Notes under the pieces: generated by a model | Databases searched by the model: none | What the model saw: only the letters and a program-made list of their open reading frames with translations | Told to the model about the DNA's origin: nothing | Shown: positions 48,399 through 58,173 of the stretch, piece after piece | Layout: the number at the start of each line of letters is the position of its first letter | Numbering within the stretch: the first letter of the stretch is position 1 | Assembly (NCBI GenBank): GCA_016892645.1 | Contig: JAFEMX010000003.1 | Location: 124,001 to 188,000, forward strand | DNA length: 64,000 nt | Direction of reading: 5' to 3' | DNA from: Micrococcaceae bacterium RIT 802 | GTDB taxonomy: Bacteria; Actinomycetota; Actinomycetes; Actinomycetales; Micrococcaceae | Position numbers and translations under genes: made by a program

Positions 48399-49910
48399 GT
48401 GATCAACGCCAGCGAACTGAAGCTGACCGCTGTCTCCCCCGACGTGCGCAGGGTGGCGGCCCAGGCCGTCGTCGTCGCCATCGCCCAGGGCAAAGAGGGG
48501 CCGCGGCTGCTCGAATCGCCGCTGCCGAAAGCGGAGGCGGCCGCCCTGCAAGAGTCCCTCGTCTCGCTCGGAGTCACCGGGGCGGCCGACGAAGTCGTCC
48601 GCCTCCCCGCCACCGATTCACTTAAGGCCGGCGTCCTGGTCCTTTCCGGGGTCGGACACGTATCTGAGCAGACTCCCGACTCCGAATCCCTGCGCCGGGC
48701 TGCGGGGTCGGCGGCCCGCCAGCTAGCTGGTCTTTCCAAGGTCGTCTTCGCCTTCCCGACGCCTACGGTTGAGCAGGCGGCAGCGGTGGCCGAGGGGGTC
48801 GCGCTGGGGTCCTATTCGTTCCCCAACCACCGTTCCAAGGCACCGGAAAAGAGCCCGTTGACGGAAGGGGTCATCGCCACGGCGGCTTCGGCCCACAAGG
48901 CATTGCCTGCTGCGTTGCGCCGGGCCGCGGTGGTCGGCCGTGCAGTGCGGGGGATCCGCGACCTGGTCAATACCGCCCCGAATGACCTGTTCCCGGAATC
49001 ATTTGCCGCCGAAGCCCGGACGGTCGCCAAACCCCTTCCGCTGAAGGTCACGGTGTACGACGAGAAGCGGCTGGAAAAGGACGGCTATGGCGGGATCATG
49101 GGCGTCGGCAAGGGCTCCGCGCGTCCGCCACGGCTGCTGAAGATCGAATACACCCCTGCCAAGGCCGCCAAACATCTGGCCCTCGTCGGCAAGGGCATCA
49201 CCTTCGACACCGGAGGCATCTCGTTGAAGCCGCCGGCAAACATGCACCACATGAAATCCGACATGGCCGGAGCGGCCACTGTCCTGGGTACGGTGATGGC
49301 CATCGCCGAGCTGGGGCTTCCGGTGCGCACCACCGCCTGGTTGTGCCTGGCCGAAAACATGCCGGGGGGCAACGCTGCCCGGCCCGGAGACGTGTTGACC
49401 ATGTTCGGCGGAAAGACAGTGGAAATCCTGAACACCGATGCGGAGGGACGATTGGTCATGGCAGATGGCCTCGTCGCCGCCAGTGCAGAGAAGCCCGACG
49501 TCGTCATCGACATCGCCACCCTGACGGGCGCGCAAGTGGTCGCGCTCGGACGTCGGACGAGCGGCATCATGGGCGATGGCGTGGTCCGGGACGCCCTGGT
49601 CCGCGCCGCGGAATCGGCGGGCGAAAGCGCATGGGGCATGCCCCTGCCGGAAGAGCTGCGGTCCACGCTGGACTCGACGGTCGCCGATCTGGCGAACGCC
49701 GGAGATCGCCCGGGCGGAATGATGACCGCCGCCGTCTTCCTGCAGGAATTCGTCGGTGAGGTCGACGGCAAGAAGATCCCGTGGGCGCACATCGACATTG
49801 CCGGCCCCGCGTTCAACGACGCCGCACCCTACGGCTACGTGCCGAAGAACGGCACCGGGTCCGGACTGCGGACACTTCTCGCCTACGCCGAGCTCCTGGC
49901 CGCACAGTAG
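48399..49910 (+). CDS. pepA: leucyl aminopeptidase (M17)
   Basis: A 503-residue cytosolic aminopeptidase that removes N-terminal residues using two metal ions. The M17 catalytic domain shows GKGITFDTGGISLKP, MKSDMAGAATVLG and the hallmark NTDAEGRLVMADGL, with metal-ligand Lys, Asp and Glu in place. GTG at 48399 follows AAGGAA. In mycobacteria this gene also precedes the dihydrolipoamide acyltransferase gene. Confidence 0.96.
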   Translation: MINASELKLTAVSPDVRRVAAQAVVVAIAQGKEGPRLLESPLPKAEAAALQESLVSLGVTGAADEVVRLPATDSLKAGVLVLSGVGHVSEQTPDSESLRRAAGSAARQLAGLSKVVFAFPTPTVEQAAAVAEGVALGSYSFPNHRSKAPEKSPLTEGVIATAASAHKALPAALRRAAVVGRAVRGIRDLVNTAPNDLFPESFAAEARTVAKPLPLKVTVYDEKRLEKDGYGGIMGVGKGSARPPRLLKIEYTPAKAAKHLALVGKGITFDTGGISLKPPANMHHMKSDMAGAATVLGTVMAIAELGLPVRTTAWLCLAENMPGGNAARPGDVLTMFGGKTVEILNTDAEGRLVMADGLVAASAEKPDVVIDIATLTGAQVVALGRRTSGIMGDGVVRDALVRAAESAGESAWGMPLPEELRSTLDSTVADLANAGDRPGGMMTAAVFLQEFVGEVDGKKIPWAHIDIAGPAFNDAAPYGYVPKNGTGSGLRTLLAYAELLAAQ

Positions 49911-50115
49911 CCCCGATGCCGCCCGCCGTGAAGCTGGTCACCAACATCCGATCGCCCCGTCACGACGTGTGGAGGAAGGGTCGGCGACCACGCTAAGGTA
50001 AACCCTGAAAGAACAGTAGGCAGTGCCTGCCCGACCGACCCGTCGACCAGGCAATACACAAGGAATGAGCCCCCAGGCTGTGGGGGCCCGATCTCACTCG
50101 CGAGGGAGCGTTAAC

Positions 50116-51495
50116 GTGGCCGATTCGGCAACAACGCAAGAATTCGATGTACTCATCCTTGGTGGCGGCAGCGCCGGCTATTCGGCCGCACTGCGTGCCG
50201 TCCAGCTCGGCTTCACCGTCGGGCTTGTGGAGAAGGCCAAGCTCGGCGGCACCTGCCTGCACACCGGCTGCATCCCCACCAAGGCGTACCTGCACTCCGC
50301 CGAACTGGCTGAAAACGCGCGCGAAGGCGCCAAGTACGGCATCAACACCACGTTGGACTCCATCGACATGGAGGGCGTGCGCAAGTACAAGGACGGCGTC
50401 GTCGCCGGGAAGTTCAAGGGGCTCTCGGGCTTGCTGAAGATGAAGAAGGTCAATGTGATCGAGGGCAATGGCCGCCTCGTGTCGCAGGACACCATCGACG
50501 TGGACGGCGTCGCCTACAAGGGCAAGAACATCATCCTCGCCACCGGCTCCACGTCCAAGACCATGGGCCTGGAGATCGGCGGGCGCGTGCTGACCAGCAC
50601 CGAGGCCCTGAACATGGACACCATCCCGAAGAGCGCCATCGTGCTCGGCGGCGGAGTCATCGGCGTCGAGTTCGCCTCCGTCTGGAAGTCCTTCGGCGTG
50701 GACGTCACCATCGTCGAGGGCCTGCCCTCCCTCGTGCCGAACGAGGACCCGTCGATCATCAAGAACCTGGAGCGTTCCTTCAAGAAGCGCGGCATCAAGT
50801 TCAACACCGGCGTCTTCTTCGAGAAGGTCGAGCAGGATGAGAATTCCGCCAAGGTCTCCTTGGCCGACGGCAAGGTCCTGGAAGCCGACATCGTGTTGGT
50901 CGCCGTGGGCCGCGGGCCCGTCACGGAGGGCCTTGGCTTCGAGGACCAGGGCATCACCATGGACCGTGGGTTCGTCATCACCAACGAACGCCAGCACACC
51001 GGTGTCGGGAACATCTACGCGATCGGCGACATCGTCCCCGGCGTGCAGCTGGCCCACCGCGGGTTCCAGCATGGCATCTTCGTCGCCGAGGAGATTGCCG
51101 GGCAGAACCCGGTGATCGTCGAGGACATCAACATCCCGAAGGTGACCTTCTGCGAGCCGGAGATCGCCTCGGTCGGCTACACCGAGCCCAAGGCGAAGGA
51201 GAAGTTCGGAGAGGACCAGATCGAGGTCGCGGAGTACAACCTGGCCGGAAACGGCAAGTCCTCCATCCTGGGAACGACCGGCATCATCAAGATGGTCCGT
51301 GTGAAGAACGGTCCGATCGTCGGCGTGCACGGCATCGGCGGCCGCATCGGCGAGCAGATCGGCGAGGCCCAGCTGATCGTGAACTGGGAAGCCTACCCCG
51401 AGGATGTCGCCCAGTTGATCCACGCGCACCCGACGCAGAACGAGGCCCTCGGCGAGACCGCACTGGCCCTCGCCGGCAAACCGCTTCACGGCTAG
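50116..51495 (+). CDS. lpdA: dihydrolipoyl dehydrogenase (E3)
   Basis: A 459-residue FAD-dependent disulfide oxidoreductase that reoxidises dihydrolipoyl groups of 2-oxoacid dehydrogenases. The FAD site is VLILGGGSAGYSAALRA, the redox-active disulfide GGTCLHTGCIPTK, the NAD-binding loop VLGGGVIGVEFAS, and the C-terminal base HAHPTQNEA. GTG at 50116 follows GGGAG. A stem-loop after the stop separates it from the E2 gene. Confidence 0.96.
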   Translation: MADSATTQEFDVLILGGGSAGYSAALRAVQLGFTVGLVEKAKLGGTCLHTGCIPTKAYLHSAELAENAREGAKYGINTTLDSIDMEGVRKYKDGVVAGKFKGLSGLLKMKKVNVIEGNGRLVSQDTIDVDGVAYKGKNIILATGSTSKTMGLEIGGRVLTSTEALNMDTIPKSAIVLGGGVIGVEFASVWKSFGVDVTIVEGLPSLVPNEDPSIIKNLERSFKKRGIKFNTGVFFEKVEQDENSAKVSLADGKVLEADIVLVAVGRGPVTEGLGFEDQGITMDRGFVITNERQHTGVGNIYAIGDIVPGVQLAHRGFQHGIFVAEEIAGQNPVIVEDINIPKVTFCEPEIASVGYTEPKAKEKFGEDQIEVAEYNLAGNGKSSILGTTGIIKMVRVKNGPIVGVHGIGGRIGEQIGEAQLIVNWEAYPEDVAQLIHAHPTQNEALGETALALAGKPLHG

Positions 51496-51508
51496 GCCAT
51501 GCGGGCGT

Positions 51509-51546
51509 CCGCGGTGGCCCGGCTTTTCGAAGCCGGACCACCGTGG
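51509..51546 (+). terminator. terminator after lpdA with UUCG loop
   Basis: A stem of 6 plus 7 paired bases with a single C/A mismatch, CGGTGG-C-CCGGCTT / AAGCCGG-A-CCACCG, closes a TTCG tetraloop, and extra outer pairs extend it. No U-tract follows, so partial read-through into the E2 gene is possible. Confidence 0.6.
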
Positions 51547-51588
51547 ACTAAGCTCGAACCAAGCCGAACACCGGCCGCTCCGCCCTCG

Positions 51589-51618
51589 TTGCCGGCCGTC
51601 CAAGTCAAGACATATAGC
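51589..51618 (+). promoter_or_regulatory. putative promoter of the E2 gene
   Basis: TTGCCG (51589-51594) and TATAGC (51613-51618) are 18 bases apart, 21 bases before the ATG, with TAGGAG between as ribosome binding site. Confidence 0.45.
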
Positions 51619-51638
51619 TTTAGGAGAACGGGGACACC

Positions 51639-53441
51639 ATGTCTGAAACCGTGAACTTGCCCGCACTCGGTGAAAGCGTCACCGAAGGCACCGTGACGCG
51701 CTGGCTCAAGCAGGTTGGCGACAGCGTCGAGGTCGACGAACCGCTGCTGGAGGTCTCCACCGACAAGGTCGACACCGAGATCCCCTCGCCCGTCGCCGGT
51801 GTCATCGAGGAGATCCTCGTGCCCGAGGACGAGACCGCCGACGTCGGCGCCCCGCTGGTGCGCATCGGGGACGGGTCATCGTCGGGTGGCGATGCCAACC
51901 AGGGTGGCGGCAGCGAGCAGCAGGATTCCATCGCGGCCGACGACGAGCAGCCAGCAGACGACCAGGCCTCGGATGTGCAGGAAGACGCCCCCACCGAGGC
52001 ACCTTCCACCGAAACCGAGGAGCCCCAGAAAGCCCCGACGGCGGGCACGGACTCCGGTTCGGACTCCGGTGAACGCGCCGACGTGACCCTGCCCGCCCTG
52101 GGCGAGAGCGTCACCGAGGGAACCGTCACCCGCTGGCTGAAGCAGGTCGGCGACAGCGTCGAGGTCGACGAACCGCTGCTGGAGGTCTCCACCGACAAGG
52201 TCGACACCGAGATCCCCTCCCCGGTCGCCGGAACGCTGCTCGAGATCAAGGTCAACGAAGACGAGACCGCCGAGGTCGGAGCCGTCCTGGCCGTCGTCGG
52301 ATCGGGCTCGGCCCCTGCCCAGGAAGCCCCGAAGGAAGAGGCTCCGAAGGAGGAGGCCGCTCCCCAGGAAGAAGCCCCGAAGGAAGAGGCCCCCAAGCAG
52401 GAGGCCCCGAAGCAGGAAGCCCCCAAGGAAGAGGCGCCCCAGCAGGAGGCTCCGAAGCAGGAAGCCCCGAAGCAGGAGGCTGCCCCCGCTGCCCCGGCGG
52501 GCGGCAACGACGGTTACGTGACTCCGCTCGTGCGCCGCCTGGCCTCACAGAACGACATCGACCTGTCCTCCGTCTCCGGCACAGGTGTCGGTGGTCGCAT
52601 CCGGAAGCAGGACGTCCTGGATGCCGTCGAGGCCCAGAAGGTCGCGGCCCCGTCTGCCGCACCTGCGGCAGCACAGGGATCGGCCACCAAGGCCCCCGCC
52701 GCCGTCGTGCCGTCGTCCCTGCGCGGGAAGACCGAGAAGGCCCCCCGCATCCGCCAGGTCATCGCCCGGCGCATGCGCGAGTCCCTCGACGTCTCGACGC
52801 AGCTGACGCAGGTGCACGAGGTCGACATGACCCGCGTCGCCAAGCTGCGTACGGCTGCCAAGGACCAGTTCCAGGCCGTCAACGGCACCAAGCTGACGTT
52901 CCTGCCGTTCATCGCCAAGGCCGTCGCCGAGGCGCTGAAGCAGCACCCGAAGCTGAACGCCGAGTACGACGAGGACAAGCAGGAGATCACCTACCACAAC
53001 GCCGAACACCTGGCGATTGCGGTGGATACCGAGAAGGGCCTGCTCGTTCCGGTCATCTCCAACGCCGGCGACCTGAACCTCGCCGGTGTGGCGGGCAAGA
53101 TCGCCGACGTCGCCAAGCGGACGCGCGACAACAAGATCGGCCCGGACGAGCTCTCCGGGGGCACGTTCTCGATCACGAACATCGGCTCCGTCGGCGCCTT
53201 GTTCGACACGCCGATCATCAACCAGCCCCAGGTGGCCATCCTGGGGACCGGCGCGATCGTCAAGCGTCCCGTGGTCGTCACGGGCGCGGACGGCGACGAC
53301 ACCATCGCCATCCGCCACATGATGTACCTGTCGCTGACCTACGACCACCGGCTGGTCGACGGTGCGGATGCGGGACGCTTCCTGCAGACGCTGCGCAAGC
53401 GCCTCGAAGAGGGCGCCTTCGAGGCCGACCTCGGCCTGTAG
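51639..53441 (+). CDS. dihydrolipoamide acyltransferase (E2), two lipoyl domains
   Basis: A 600-residue E2. Two lipoyl domains (about 3-77 and 147-221), each with the lipoylation site STDKVDTE, are followed by a Glu-Ala-Pro-Lys repeat linker, a peripheral subunit-binding domain ([24 protein letters not shown], in parts) and the catalytic acyltransferase domain ending with the HxxxDG motif in [14 protein letters not shown]. It is usually labelled SucB, but its place after pepA and before lipB-lipA matches DlaT/AceF of mycobacteria and corynebacteria, where one E2 serves pyruvate dehydrogenase and cooperates with the 2-oxoglutarate complex. E1 genes are not in the window. Confidence 0.93.
   Translation: MSETVNLPALGESVTEGTVTRWLKQVGDSVEVDEPLLEVSTDKVDTEIPSPVAGVIEEILVPEDETADVGAPLVRIGDGSSSGGDANQGGGSEQQDSIAADDEQPADDQASDVQEDAPTEAPSTETEEPQKAPTAGTDSGSDSGERADVTLPALGESVTEGTVTRWLKQVGDSVEVDEPLLEVSTDKVDTEIPSPVAGTLLEIKVNEDETAEVGAVLAVVGSGSAPAQEAPKEEAPKEEAAPQEEAPKEEAPKQEAPKQEAPKEEAPQQEAPKQEAPKQEAAPAAPAGGNDGYVTPLVRRLASQNDIDLSSVSGTGVGGRIRKQDVLDAVEAQKVAAPSAAPAAAQGSATKAPAAVVPSSLRGKTEKAPRIRQVIARRMRESLDVSTQLTQVHEVDMTRVAKLRTAAKDQFQAVNGTKLTFLPFIAKAVAEALKQHPKLNAEYDEDKQEITYHNAEHLAIAVDTEKGLLVPVISNAGDLNLAGVAGKIADVAKRTRDNKIGPDELSGGTFSITNIGSVGALFDTPIINQPQVAILGTGAIVKRPVVVTGADGDDTIAIRHMMYLSLTYDHRLVDGADAGRFLQTLRKRLEEGAFEADLGL
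51717..51787 (+). repeat. 71-base direct repeat in E2 gene, copy 1
   Basis: Identical base-for-base to 52149-52219, 432 bases (144 codons) away in the same frame; it encodes the core of lipoyl domain 1, including the lipoylated Lys. Confidence 0.9.
52149..52219 (+). repeat. 71-base direct repeat in E2 gene, copy 2
   Basis: Second identical copy, encoding the core of lipoyl domain 2. Synonymous sites differ outside the repeat, so identity here suggests recent gene conversion. Confidence 0.9.
52320..52483 (+). repeat. tandem repeat encoding EAPK/QEAP linker
   Basis: About eleven imperfect repeats of a five-codon unit (EAPKE or EAPKQ) encode the flexible linker of the E2 protein. Repeat number is likely to vary between strains. 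Confidence 0.85.
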
Positions 53442-53474
53442 TACTGCCGGGCCCGCACAGGCGGCCTGACCAGT

Positions 53475-53521
53475 ACGACGACGGCTGGTGACTCCCCACG
53501 GGAATCACCAGCCGTCGTCGT
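53475..53521 (+). terminator. terminator after the E2 gene
   Basis: Perfect 17-base arms (ACGACGACGGCTGGTGA and its complement) around a 13-base loop, 33 bases past the E2 stop. Confidence 0.75.
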
Positions 53522-53540
53522 CTTGCGGCCCGGCGCGGTT

Positions 53541-53570
53541 TCGACACGCTGTCGAATTCGGCCCTAAGCT
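53541..53570 (+). promoter_or_regulatory. putative promoter of the small membrane protein gene
   Basis: TCGACA (53541-53546) and TAAGCT (53565-53570) are 18 bases apart. The -10 ends seven bases before the ATG, predicting a leaderless message. Confidence 0.42.
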
Positions 53571-53577
53571 TGGTGGC

Positions 53578-53928
53578 ATGGACATCCTCTTCACCTTGCT
53601 CATCTTCCTGCACATCCTCGGTGCGGCCGCGATCTTCGGCGGCTGGCTCGCCTCCTTCAAGAAACCCACCGTCGGTCTCTGGCAGTGGATCGGGGCCATC
53701 ACCCAGGTGGTGACCGGCATCCTGATGTTCGGCCTGCTGGAGATGGGCGACGGCGAGCCGAACCGGATCAAGCTCGGCATCAAGCTGATCATCGCGCTGG
53801 GCATCCTCGTGGCCGCGTGGCTCGGCCGCAAGAAGGTCAAGGCCAACGACGAGGTCCCCACCGGCATCGCCCACGCCGTGGGCGGCCTGGCCCTGGTCAA
53901 CATCGCGATCGCCGTGCTCTGGGTCTGA
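53578..53928 (+). CDS. small membrane protein of unknown function
   Basis: A 116-residue protein with four hydrophobic segments (about 2-22, 35-52, 60-80 and 92-115), starting MDILFTLLIFLHILGAAAIFGGWLA. The His in LHILGAA within the first helix recalls CopD/YccF-like small membrane families, but no firm family assignment is possible. It has its own probable promoter and no strong ribosome binding site. Function unknown. Confidence 0.75.
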   Translation: MDILFTLLIFLHILGAAAIFGGWLASFKKPTVGLWQWIGAITQVVTGILMFGLLEMGDGEPNRIKLGIKLIIALGILVAAWLGRKKVKANDEVPTGIAHAVGGLALVNIAIAVLWV

Positions 53929-54004
53929 TTCCGTTCCCGCCCGCACGACCCCCGCTCGATCTGCACCGATCGTCGGGGGTCGTTTGACGTCCGGGGACTT
54001 CCAC

Positions 54005-54032
54005 TTGCCACCGGGACGTGGACCCATAGGAT
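54005..54032 (+). promoter_or_regulatory. putative promoter of the OsmC gene
   Basis: TTGCCA (54005-54010) and TAGGAT (54027-54032) are 16 bases apart, about 50 bases before the ATG. Confidence 0.5.
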
Positions 54033-54083
54033 GGGAGGTGGCGCCCGGAACCGGTCGCCCAGCTCAGATGTGGAGGAGTCCCC

Positions 54084-54521
54084 ATGGCTACAACTCGTTC
54101 AGCCCGCACCGTTTGGAACGGCGATCTTTTCTCCGGCAGCGGCCAGACCACCTTCGAAACGTCCGGCATCGGAACCTACGACATCACCTGGAAGGCCCGT
54201 GCCGAGCAGGCGGAAGGCAAGACCAGCCCCGAGGAGCTCATCGCCGCGGCGCATGCCTCCTGCTACTCGATGGCGCTGAGCAACGTGCTGAAGGAAGCCG
54301 GATTCGCGCCGGAATCACTGGAGACGACCGCCGAGGTCGACTTCGACACGAGCAACGGGCCCCTCATCTCCGAGATCCGGCTGGTCCTCAAGGCCACCGT
54401 TCCGGGCATCGACGAGACCGCCTTCCAGGAGGCCGCACAGGGTGCCAAGGAAGGATGCCCGGTCTCGAAGGCGCTGGCTTCGGTGCCCAGCATCAAGCTC
54501 GACGCCACCCTCGTTTCCTAG
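54084..54521 (+). CDS. OsmC family hydroperoxide reductase
   Basis: A 145-residue peroxide-detoxifying enzyme of the OsmC subgroup. The two redox cysteines are Cys60 (AAHASCYSMAL) and Cys125 (AKEGCPVSKAL), and SPEELIAAAHA is the family signature. In mycobacteria and other actinobacteria such enzymes can be reduced by lipoyl proteins and dihydrolipoyl dehydrogenase; the nearby E2 and lpdA genes fit this. GGAGGAG precedes the ATG. Confidence 0.93.
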   Translation: MATTRSARTVWNGDLFSGSGQTTFETSGIGTYDITWKARAEQAEGKTSPEELIAAAHASCYSMALSNVLKEAGFAPESLETTAEVDFDTSNGPLISEIRLVLKATVPGIDETAFQEAAQGAKEGCPVSKALASVPSIKLDATLVS

Positions 54522-54537
54522 ACGTCCGCGTCCCCAC

Positions 54538-54581
54538 GCAGCAGGGCGCCGGAACCATCAATGGTTCCGGCGCCCTGCTGC
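54538..54581. terminator. bidirectional terminator, OsmC/Tricorn-like
   Basis: Perfect 21-base arms (GCAGCAGGGCGCCGGAACCAT and its complement) with a two-base centre between two convergent genes. Confidence 0.82.
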
Positions 54582-54621
54582 ATTCCCGCGGAGGAGGACC
54601 GCTGGTCGTCCCCACACCGGT

Positions 54622-57600
54622 TCACTCCGCAGACAGGTCCTGCGGACGGGACGGCAGGGGGCCGGGCTTCCGGCTCCGGTAGCCGGTCCGCTCCGGCGGC
54701 AGCTGGGTCGGGATCTCCCGAAGCATCTCCTTGAGCACCGCGATACCCTGTTCCAATTGCGGGTCCTGGCCCGCGAGGTAGGCATGCGGAGGGAACGGAA
54801 CCTCGATATCCGGATCGACCCCCCGGTTCTCCACATCCCAGCCCACACCGCCGGTGAACCACGTTGCGTAGCGGGGCTGGGTGACCTGGGTGCCGTCGGC
54901 CAGGTCGAACAATCCGTCGATGCCGATCACCCCACCCCAGGTCCGCATGCCGACGACGGGCCCGATCCCCCGCAGCTTGCTCACCTGGGTGATGATGTCC
55001 CCGTCTGATCCAGCCCATTCATCCGTGAGGATGACCACCGGCCCGCGGGTGGCGCTGGCCGGGTAGGTCCACGGCTCCATGTCCCGTGGCACCGACCAGG
55101 CAGTGACCTTGCGGGAGATCACCTCGGCGACCAGCTGCGAGGTGTGCCCGCCGCGATTGCGCCGAACGTCGATGAGCAGGGCATCCCGCGACGCTTCCTG
55201 GTCCAGGTCCCGGAAGAGCTGGGCCCATCCCAGTGGCATCATGTCGGGGATGTGCAGATAGCCGAACACCCCGTCGGAGGCTTCACGGACTTCCCGCCGG
55301 TTTCGCTCGACCCACTGGTGGTAGCGCAGCCGCTGCTCATCGCGGACCGGGACCACCCCGACCCGTCGGAGCGTTCCTGGTGCCGGCGATTGCTCGCCAT
55401 TCCGCAGGGTCAACTCCACGGTCTTGCCGCCGGCTCCTTGGAGTAGCAGCGCGGGCCCGCCTGCGGGGATGTCGACGCCGTCAATGGCCAGCAGTGTGTC
55501 GCCTGCACGCGCTCCAACGCCGGGGGCGGCCAGTGGCGAGTAGGCCTGGGGATCCGACGACTCGCCGGCCAGGACGTCGGCGATGCGCCATTCCCCACCG
55601 ACGAGTTCGAAGTCGGCTCCCAGCAGACCCTGCCGTTCACCGCCGCCTGACGCGGCCGCTGTCACGTAGGCGTGAGACGTGCCCAGTTCCCCGTGAAGTT
55701 CCCACAGCAGGTCCAGGAGGTCATCGTGGCATCCGAGCCGCTGCACCAACGGGCGGTAGGCCTCGGCCACCGCATCCCAGTCCTGGCCGCCCATGTCCTG
55801 CACCCAGTAGAAGTCGCGCTGGAGCCGCCAAGCCTCGTCGAAGGCATGTGCCCACACCGCTGCCGGTTCCAGACGGACCCGGATCCGGCCCAGGTCGACG
55901 TCCTGGGCATCGAGCGAGTCCTTCTCCGCTGGCTTGTCGGATGGCACGGCACGAACCGCACCGTCGTTGACGGCCACGAGCCGCTTCCGGTCACCGCTGA
56001 CCAGGAATGCCTCCGCGGCATCCAGCAACGTCGTCGTCTGCTGTGTTTCGTGGTCGAACCGGTCCAAGTGCTTGGCCTCGGCTGACGTGTCCGGGGCCCG
56101 CCCATCACCGGTGACCCCCGTCGAGACGTCGGTGAGCCAGAGCAGGCCACCGTCGACCGCCTCGAGCGACTCATAGCGGCCCTGCGGTACGGGGACCGCG
56201 AACAGGCGCGACGGCAGGCCCTCGACCACGACCGTGGTCCGAGGCGCCGGCCCACCGCCTGTGGCAGGGCTCTGGCTCATCGTCGACGCGTCGGTGGCGG
56301 AGGCACCGTTCGTCTCCGGGGCGGACGGCTCGGGGTCGGTCCCGTAGACCTGTGGCCCGTACAGTGACGGGGTCCGGTCGTCCAAGGCAAGCATGAACGG
56401 TTTGGTCGATGCCGGGAACGACAAGTCAAAGGTGTGGGTGTCGTAGAGCGGATCGAAGCTCCGATCCGACAGGAAGGCCAGGTACTTCCCGTCGGGGGTA
56501 AACGATGGTGCATGGTCGCGGAAACGGCCGTCCGTGGCCTTGATCGGGGCGGCACCGGGGTCCTCGGTGGAGACGAGGAGGATCCGGCTGCGGGCACCCA
56601 ACGCCGTGACCGGCTCGGCAAAGGCCAGCCAGCGGCCGTCCGGCGAGAACGCGAGCCGGTCGACGCCTCCCTGGCGGCCATCGCTGAGCTCATGCCACGT
56701 CCCCGCCGTGGGATCGAGCAGGAAGACATGCCCCGTTTCGGCGGCCACGGCGGCCCACCGTCCGTCGGCGCTGGAGGCCAGGGCACGCACCCGGTGCCCC
56801 GTGGGAAGCGTGAAGGTACGTTCCCCCGGGGCCTCCGCCGGGTCGGCATCCGTGTTTGCACCCCGGTCGGCGTCCGAGGCGTCCCCACGAACTACGTCGT
56901 CGCCGGCAGCCGAACTGGATTCCGCAGTGATGGACGCGCCGTCCTGGTCCCTCGGTGCGGAAAGCCCCGCGGCACTGACTGGTTGCGGCAAGTCGACGGC
57001 CTCGTCTCCGGTGTCCTTCTCGGCACGTGCCTCGGCCCCGTCGGCTCCGACACCGGCAATCGACGGTTCCCTCGCCGCGGGGGAATCCAACCGCCGGATC
57101 CGGACGGCCTCCGAACCGTCCTCGTCGCTGACGTAGACGACTTGATGCGGGCCCAGAAAGCACCCGAGCCGGGCGCGAACGCCCGGAGTGGCTGCGATCG
57201 CCCGTGCGGGCCCACGCCGGTGCATGAGGAGGTGGAGCGTCCCATGGCTCTCGATGATGCTGGCGTTTCCGCCGTGGTCCGGTGTGGCGCGCGCCAGGTG
57301 GGCTGCCACGTCCAGGGCGGTCGGCTGCCGACCGTGGCCGGCAGATCCCAGGGAGACCTCGATCCGACGCGGTTCCGCCTCCATGTCGTCCAGAATCCAC
57401 AAGTCGCCGGCTGATTCGTAGACCAGCCGGCTTCCATCAGAGGAAAGATGGCGGGCGTAGTAGCGGTCATTGTCGGTATGGCGTCGCAGGTCTGCACCCG
57501 CGGCGTCCACGGAGTAGACGTTTCCGTACCCTTCGTGGTCGGACAGGAAGGCTATGCGCTGACCGACCCAGTGCGGATCACAGAGGTGGCCGTCGACATC

Positions 57601-58167
57601 GGGAAGGAAGCGTTCGAAATTATCCCCGCCCTCCCGGTCGATCCACAGTTTGCCGGCCGTACCGCCGCGATACCGTTTCCACCACGCCGGTTCCCTGCTG
57701 AGCGCGCTTCCGACCACCAGTGGGCGCTCGTCCCCGATGGATGGTCCCCACGCGAGGGAATCCACCGGGCCATACTTCAGGGACGTTCCGGGTGATCCGT
57801 CGAGGGGAACGGTCCGCGCCCACGTCAGCCGGGAGTCGCCCTGCCCCTGGGAGGTAATGGCCAGGACCTCCCCGCTGGGGGTGAAACCTCGGTTCCTGGT
57901 CGAGGGGTGGCCCCAGTGCGTCAATTGCCGGTAGTCGCCACCGTCCACTGACGCGGCAACGATCTCCTGGGTACCCCCGGTGAGGATCGTCCAGACGACC
58001 GTCTGGCCGTCGGGGGTGAAGCGGGGATTGCGGGCCGGCAGCCCTTGGGCCGAAAGGCGCCAGGCGCGGCCGCCGGAGACCGGAGCCAGCCAAACATCGT
58101 CTTCGGCGACGAAGGTGATCAGCTGGTCGAAGACATGAGGGTATCGAAGATAGCTACTGGGACTCAT
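54622..58167 (-). CDS. Tricorn-like S41 family peptidase
   Basis: A 1,181-residue protein. The N-terminal half is WD40/TolB-like beta propeller repeats (LRYPHVFDQLITFVAEDDVWL, PRFTPDGQTVVW, FSPDGRWLAFA), with an acidic low-complexity insert near 400. The C-terminal third has the Tricorn core (HAFDEAWRLQRDFYW with the charge-relay His), a PDZ domain (GDTLLAIDGVDI) and an S41 protease domain with nucleophile Ser at about 1054 in AGSDGDII. Tricorn degrades peptides released by the proteasome; no signal peptide is visible, so it is cytosolic. It starts leaderless-style six bases after TAGGAT and lies 45 bases downstream of the kinase gene. Confidence 0.92.
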   Translation of the reverse strand: MSPSSYLRYPHVFDQLITFVAEDDVWLAPVSGGRAWRLSAQGLPARNPRFTPDGQTVVWTILTGGTQEIVAASVDGGDYRQLTHWGHPSTRNRGFTPSGEVLAITSQGQGDSRLTWARTVPLDGSPGTSLKYGPVDSLAWGPSIGDERPLVVGSALSREPAWWKRYRGGTAGKLWIDREGGDNFERFLPDVDGHLCDPHWVGQRIAFLSDHEGYGNVYSVDAAGADLRRHTDNDRYYARHLSSDGSRLVYESAGDLWILDDMEAEPRRIEVSLGSAGHGRQPTALDVAAHLARATPDHGGNASIIESHGTLHLLMHRRGPARAIAATPGVRARLGCFLGPHQVVYVSDEDGSEAVRIRRLDSPAAREPSIAGVGADGAEARAEKDTGDEAVDLPQPVSAAGLSAPRDQDGASITAESSSAAGDDVVRGDASDADRGANTDADPAEAPGERTFTLPTGHRVRALASSADGRWAAVAAETGHVFLLDPTAGTWHELSDGRQGGVDRLAFSPDGRWLAFAEPVTALGARSRILLVSTEDPGAAPIKATDGRFRDHAPSFTPDGKYLAFLSDRSFDPLYDTHTFDLSFPASTKPFMLALDDRTPSLYGPQVYGTDPEPSAPETNGASATDASTMSQSPATGGGPAPRTTVVVEGLPSRLFAVPVPQGRYESLEAVDGGLLWLTDVSTGVTGDGRAPDTSAEAKHLDRFDHETQQTTTLLDAAEAFLVSGDRKRLVAVNDGAVRAVPSDKPAEKDSLDAQDVDLGRIRVRLEPAAVWAHAFDEAWRLQRDFYWVQDMGGQDWDAVAEAYRPLVQRLGCHDDLLDLLWELHGELGTSHAYVTAAASGGGERQGLLGADFELVGGEWRIADVLAGESSDPQAYSPLAAPGVGARAGDTLLAIDGVDIPAGGPALLLQGAGGKTVELTLRNGEQSPAPGTLRRVGVVPVRDEQRLRYHQWVERNRREVREASDGVFGYLHIPDMMPLGWAQLFRDLDQEASRDALLIDVRRNRGGHTSQLVAEVISRKVTAWSVPRDMEPWTYPASATRGPVVILTDEWAGSDGDIITQVSKLRGIGPVVGMRTWGGVIGIDGLFDLADGTQVTQPRYATWFTGGVGWDVENRGVDPDIEVPFPPHAYLAGQDPQLEQGIAVLKEMLREIPTQLPPERTGYRSRKPGPLPSRPQDLSAE

Positions 58168-58173
58168 GGTCCG

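Noticed and set aside
52320-52483. Repeat array as a possible CRISPR or minisatellite element
   Set aside because: The units are in-frame codons of the E2 linker with no spacers; it is a coding repeat.
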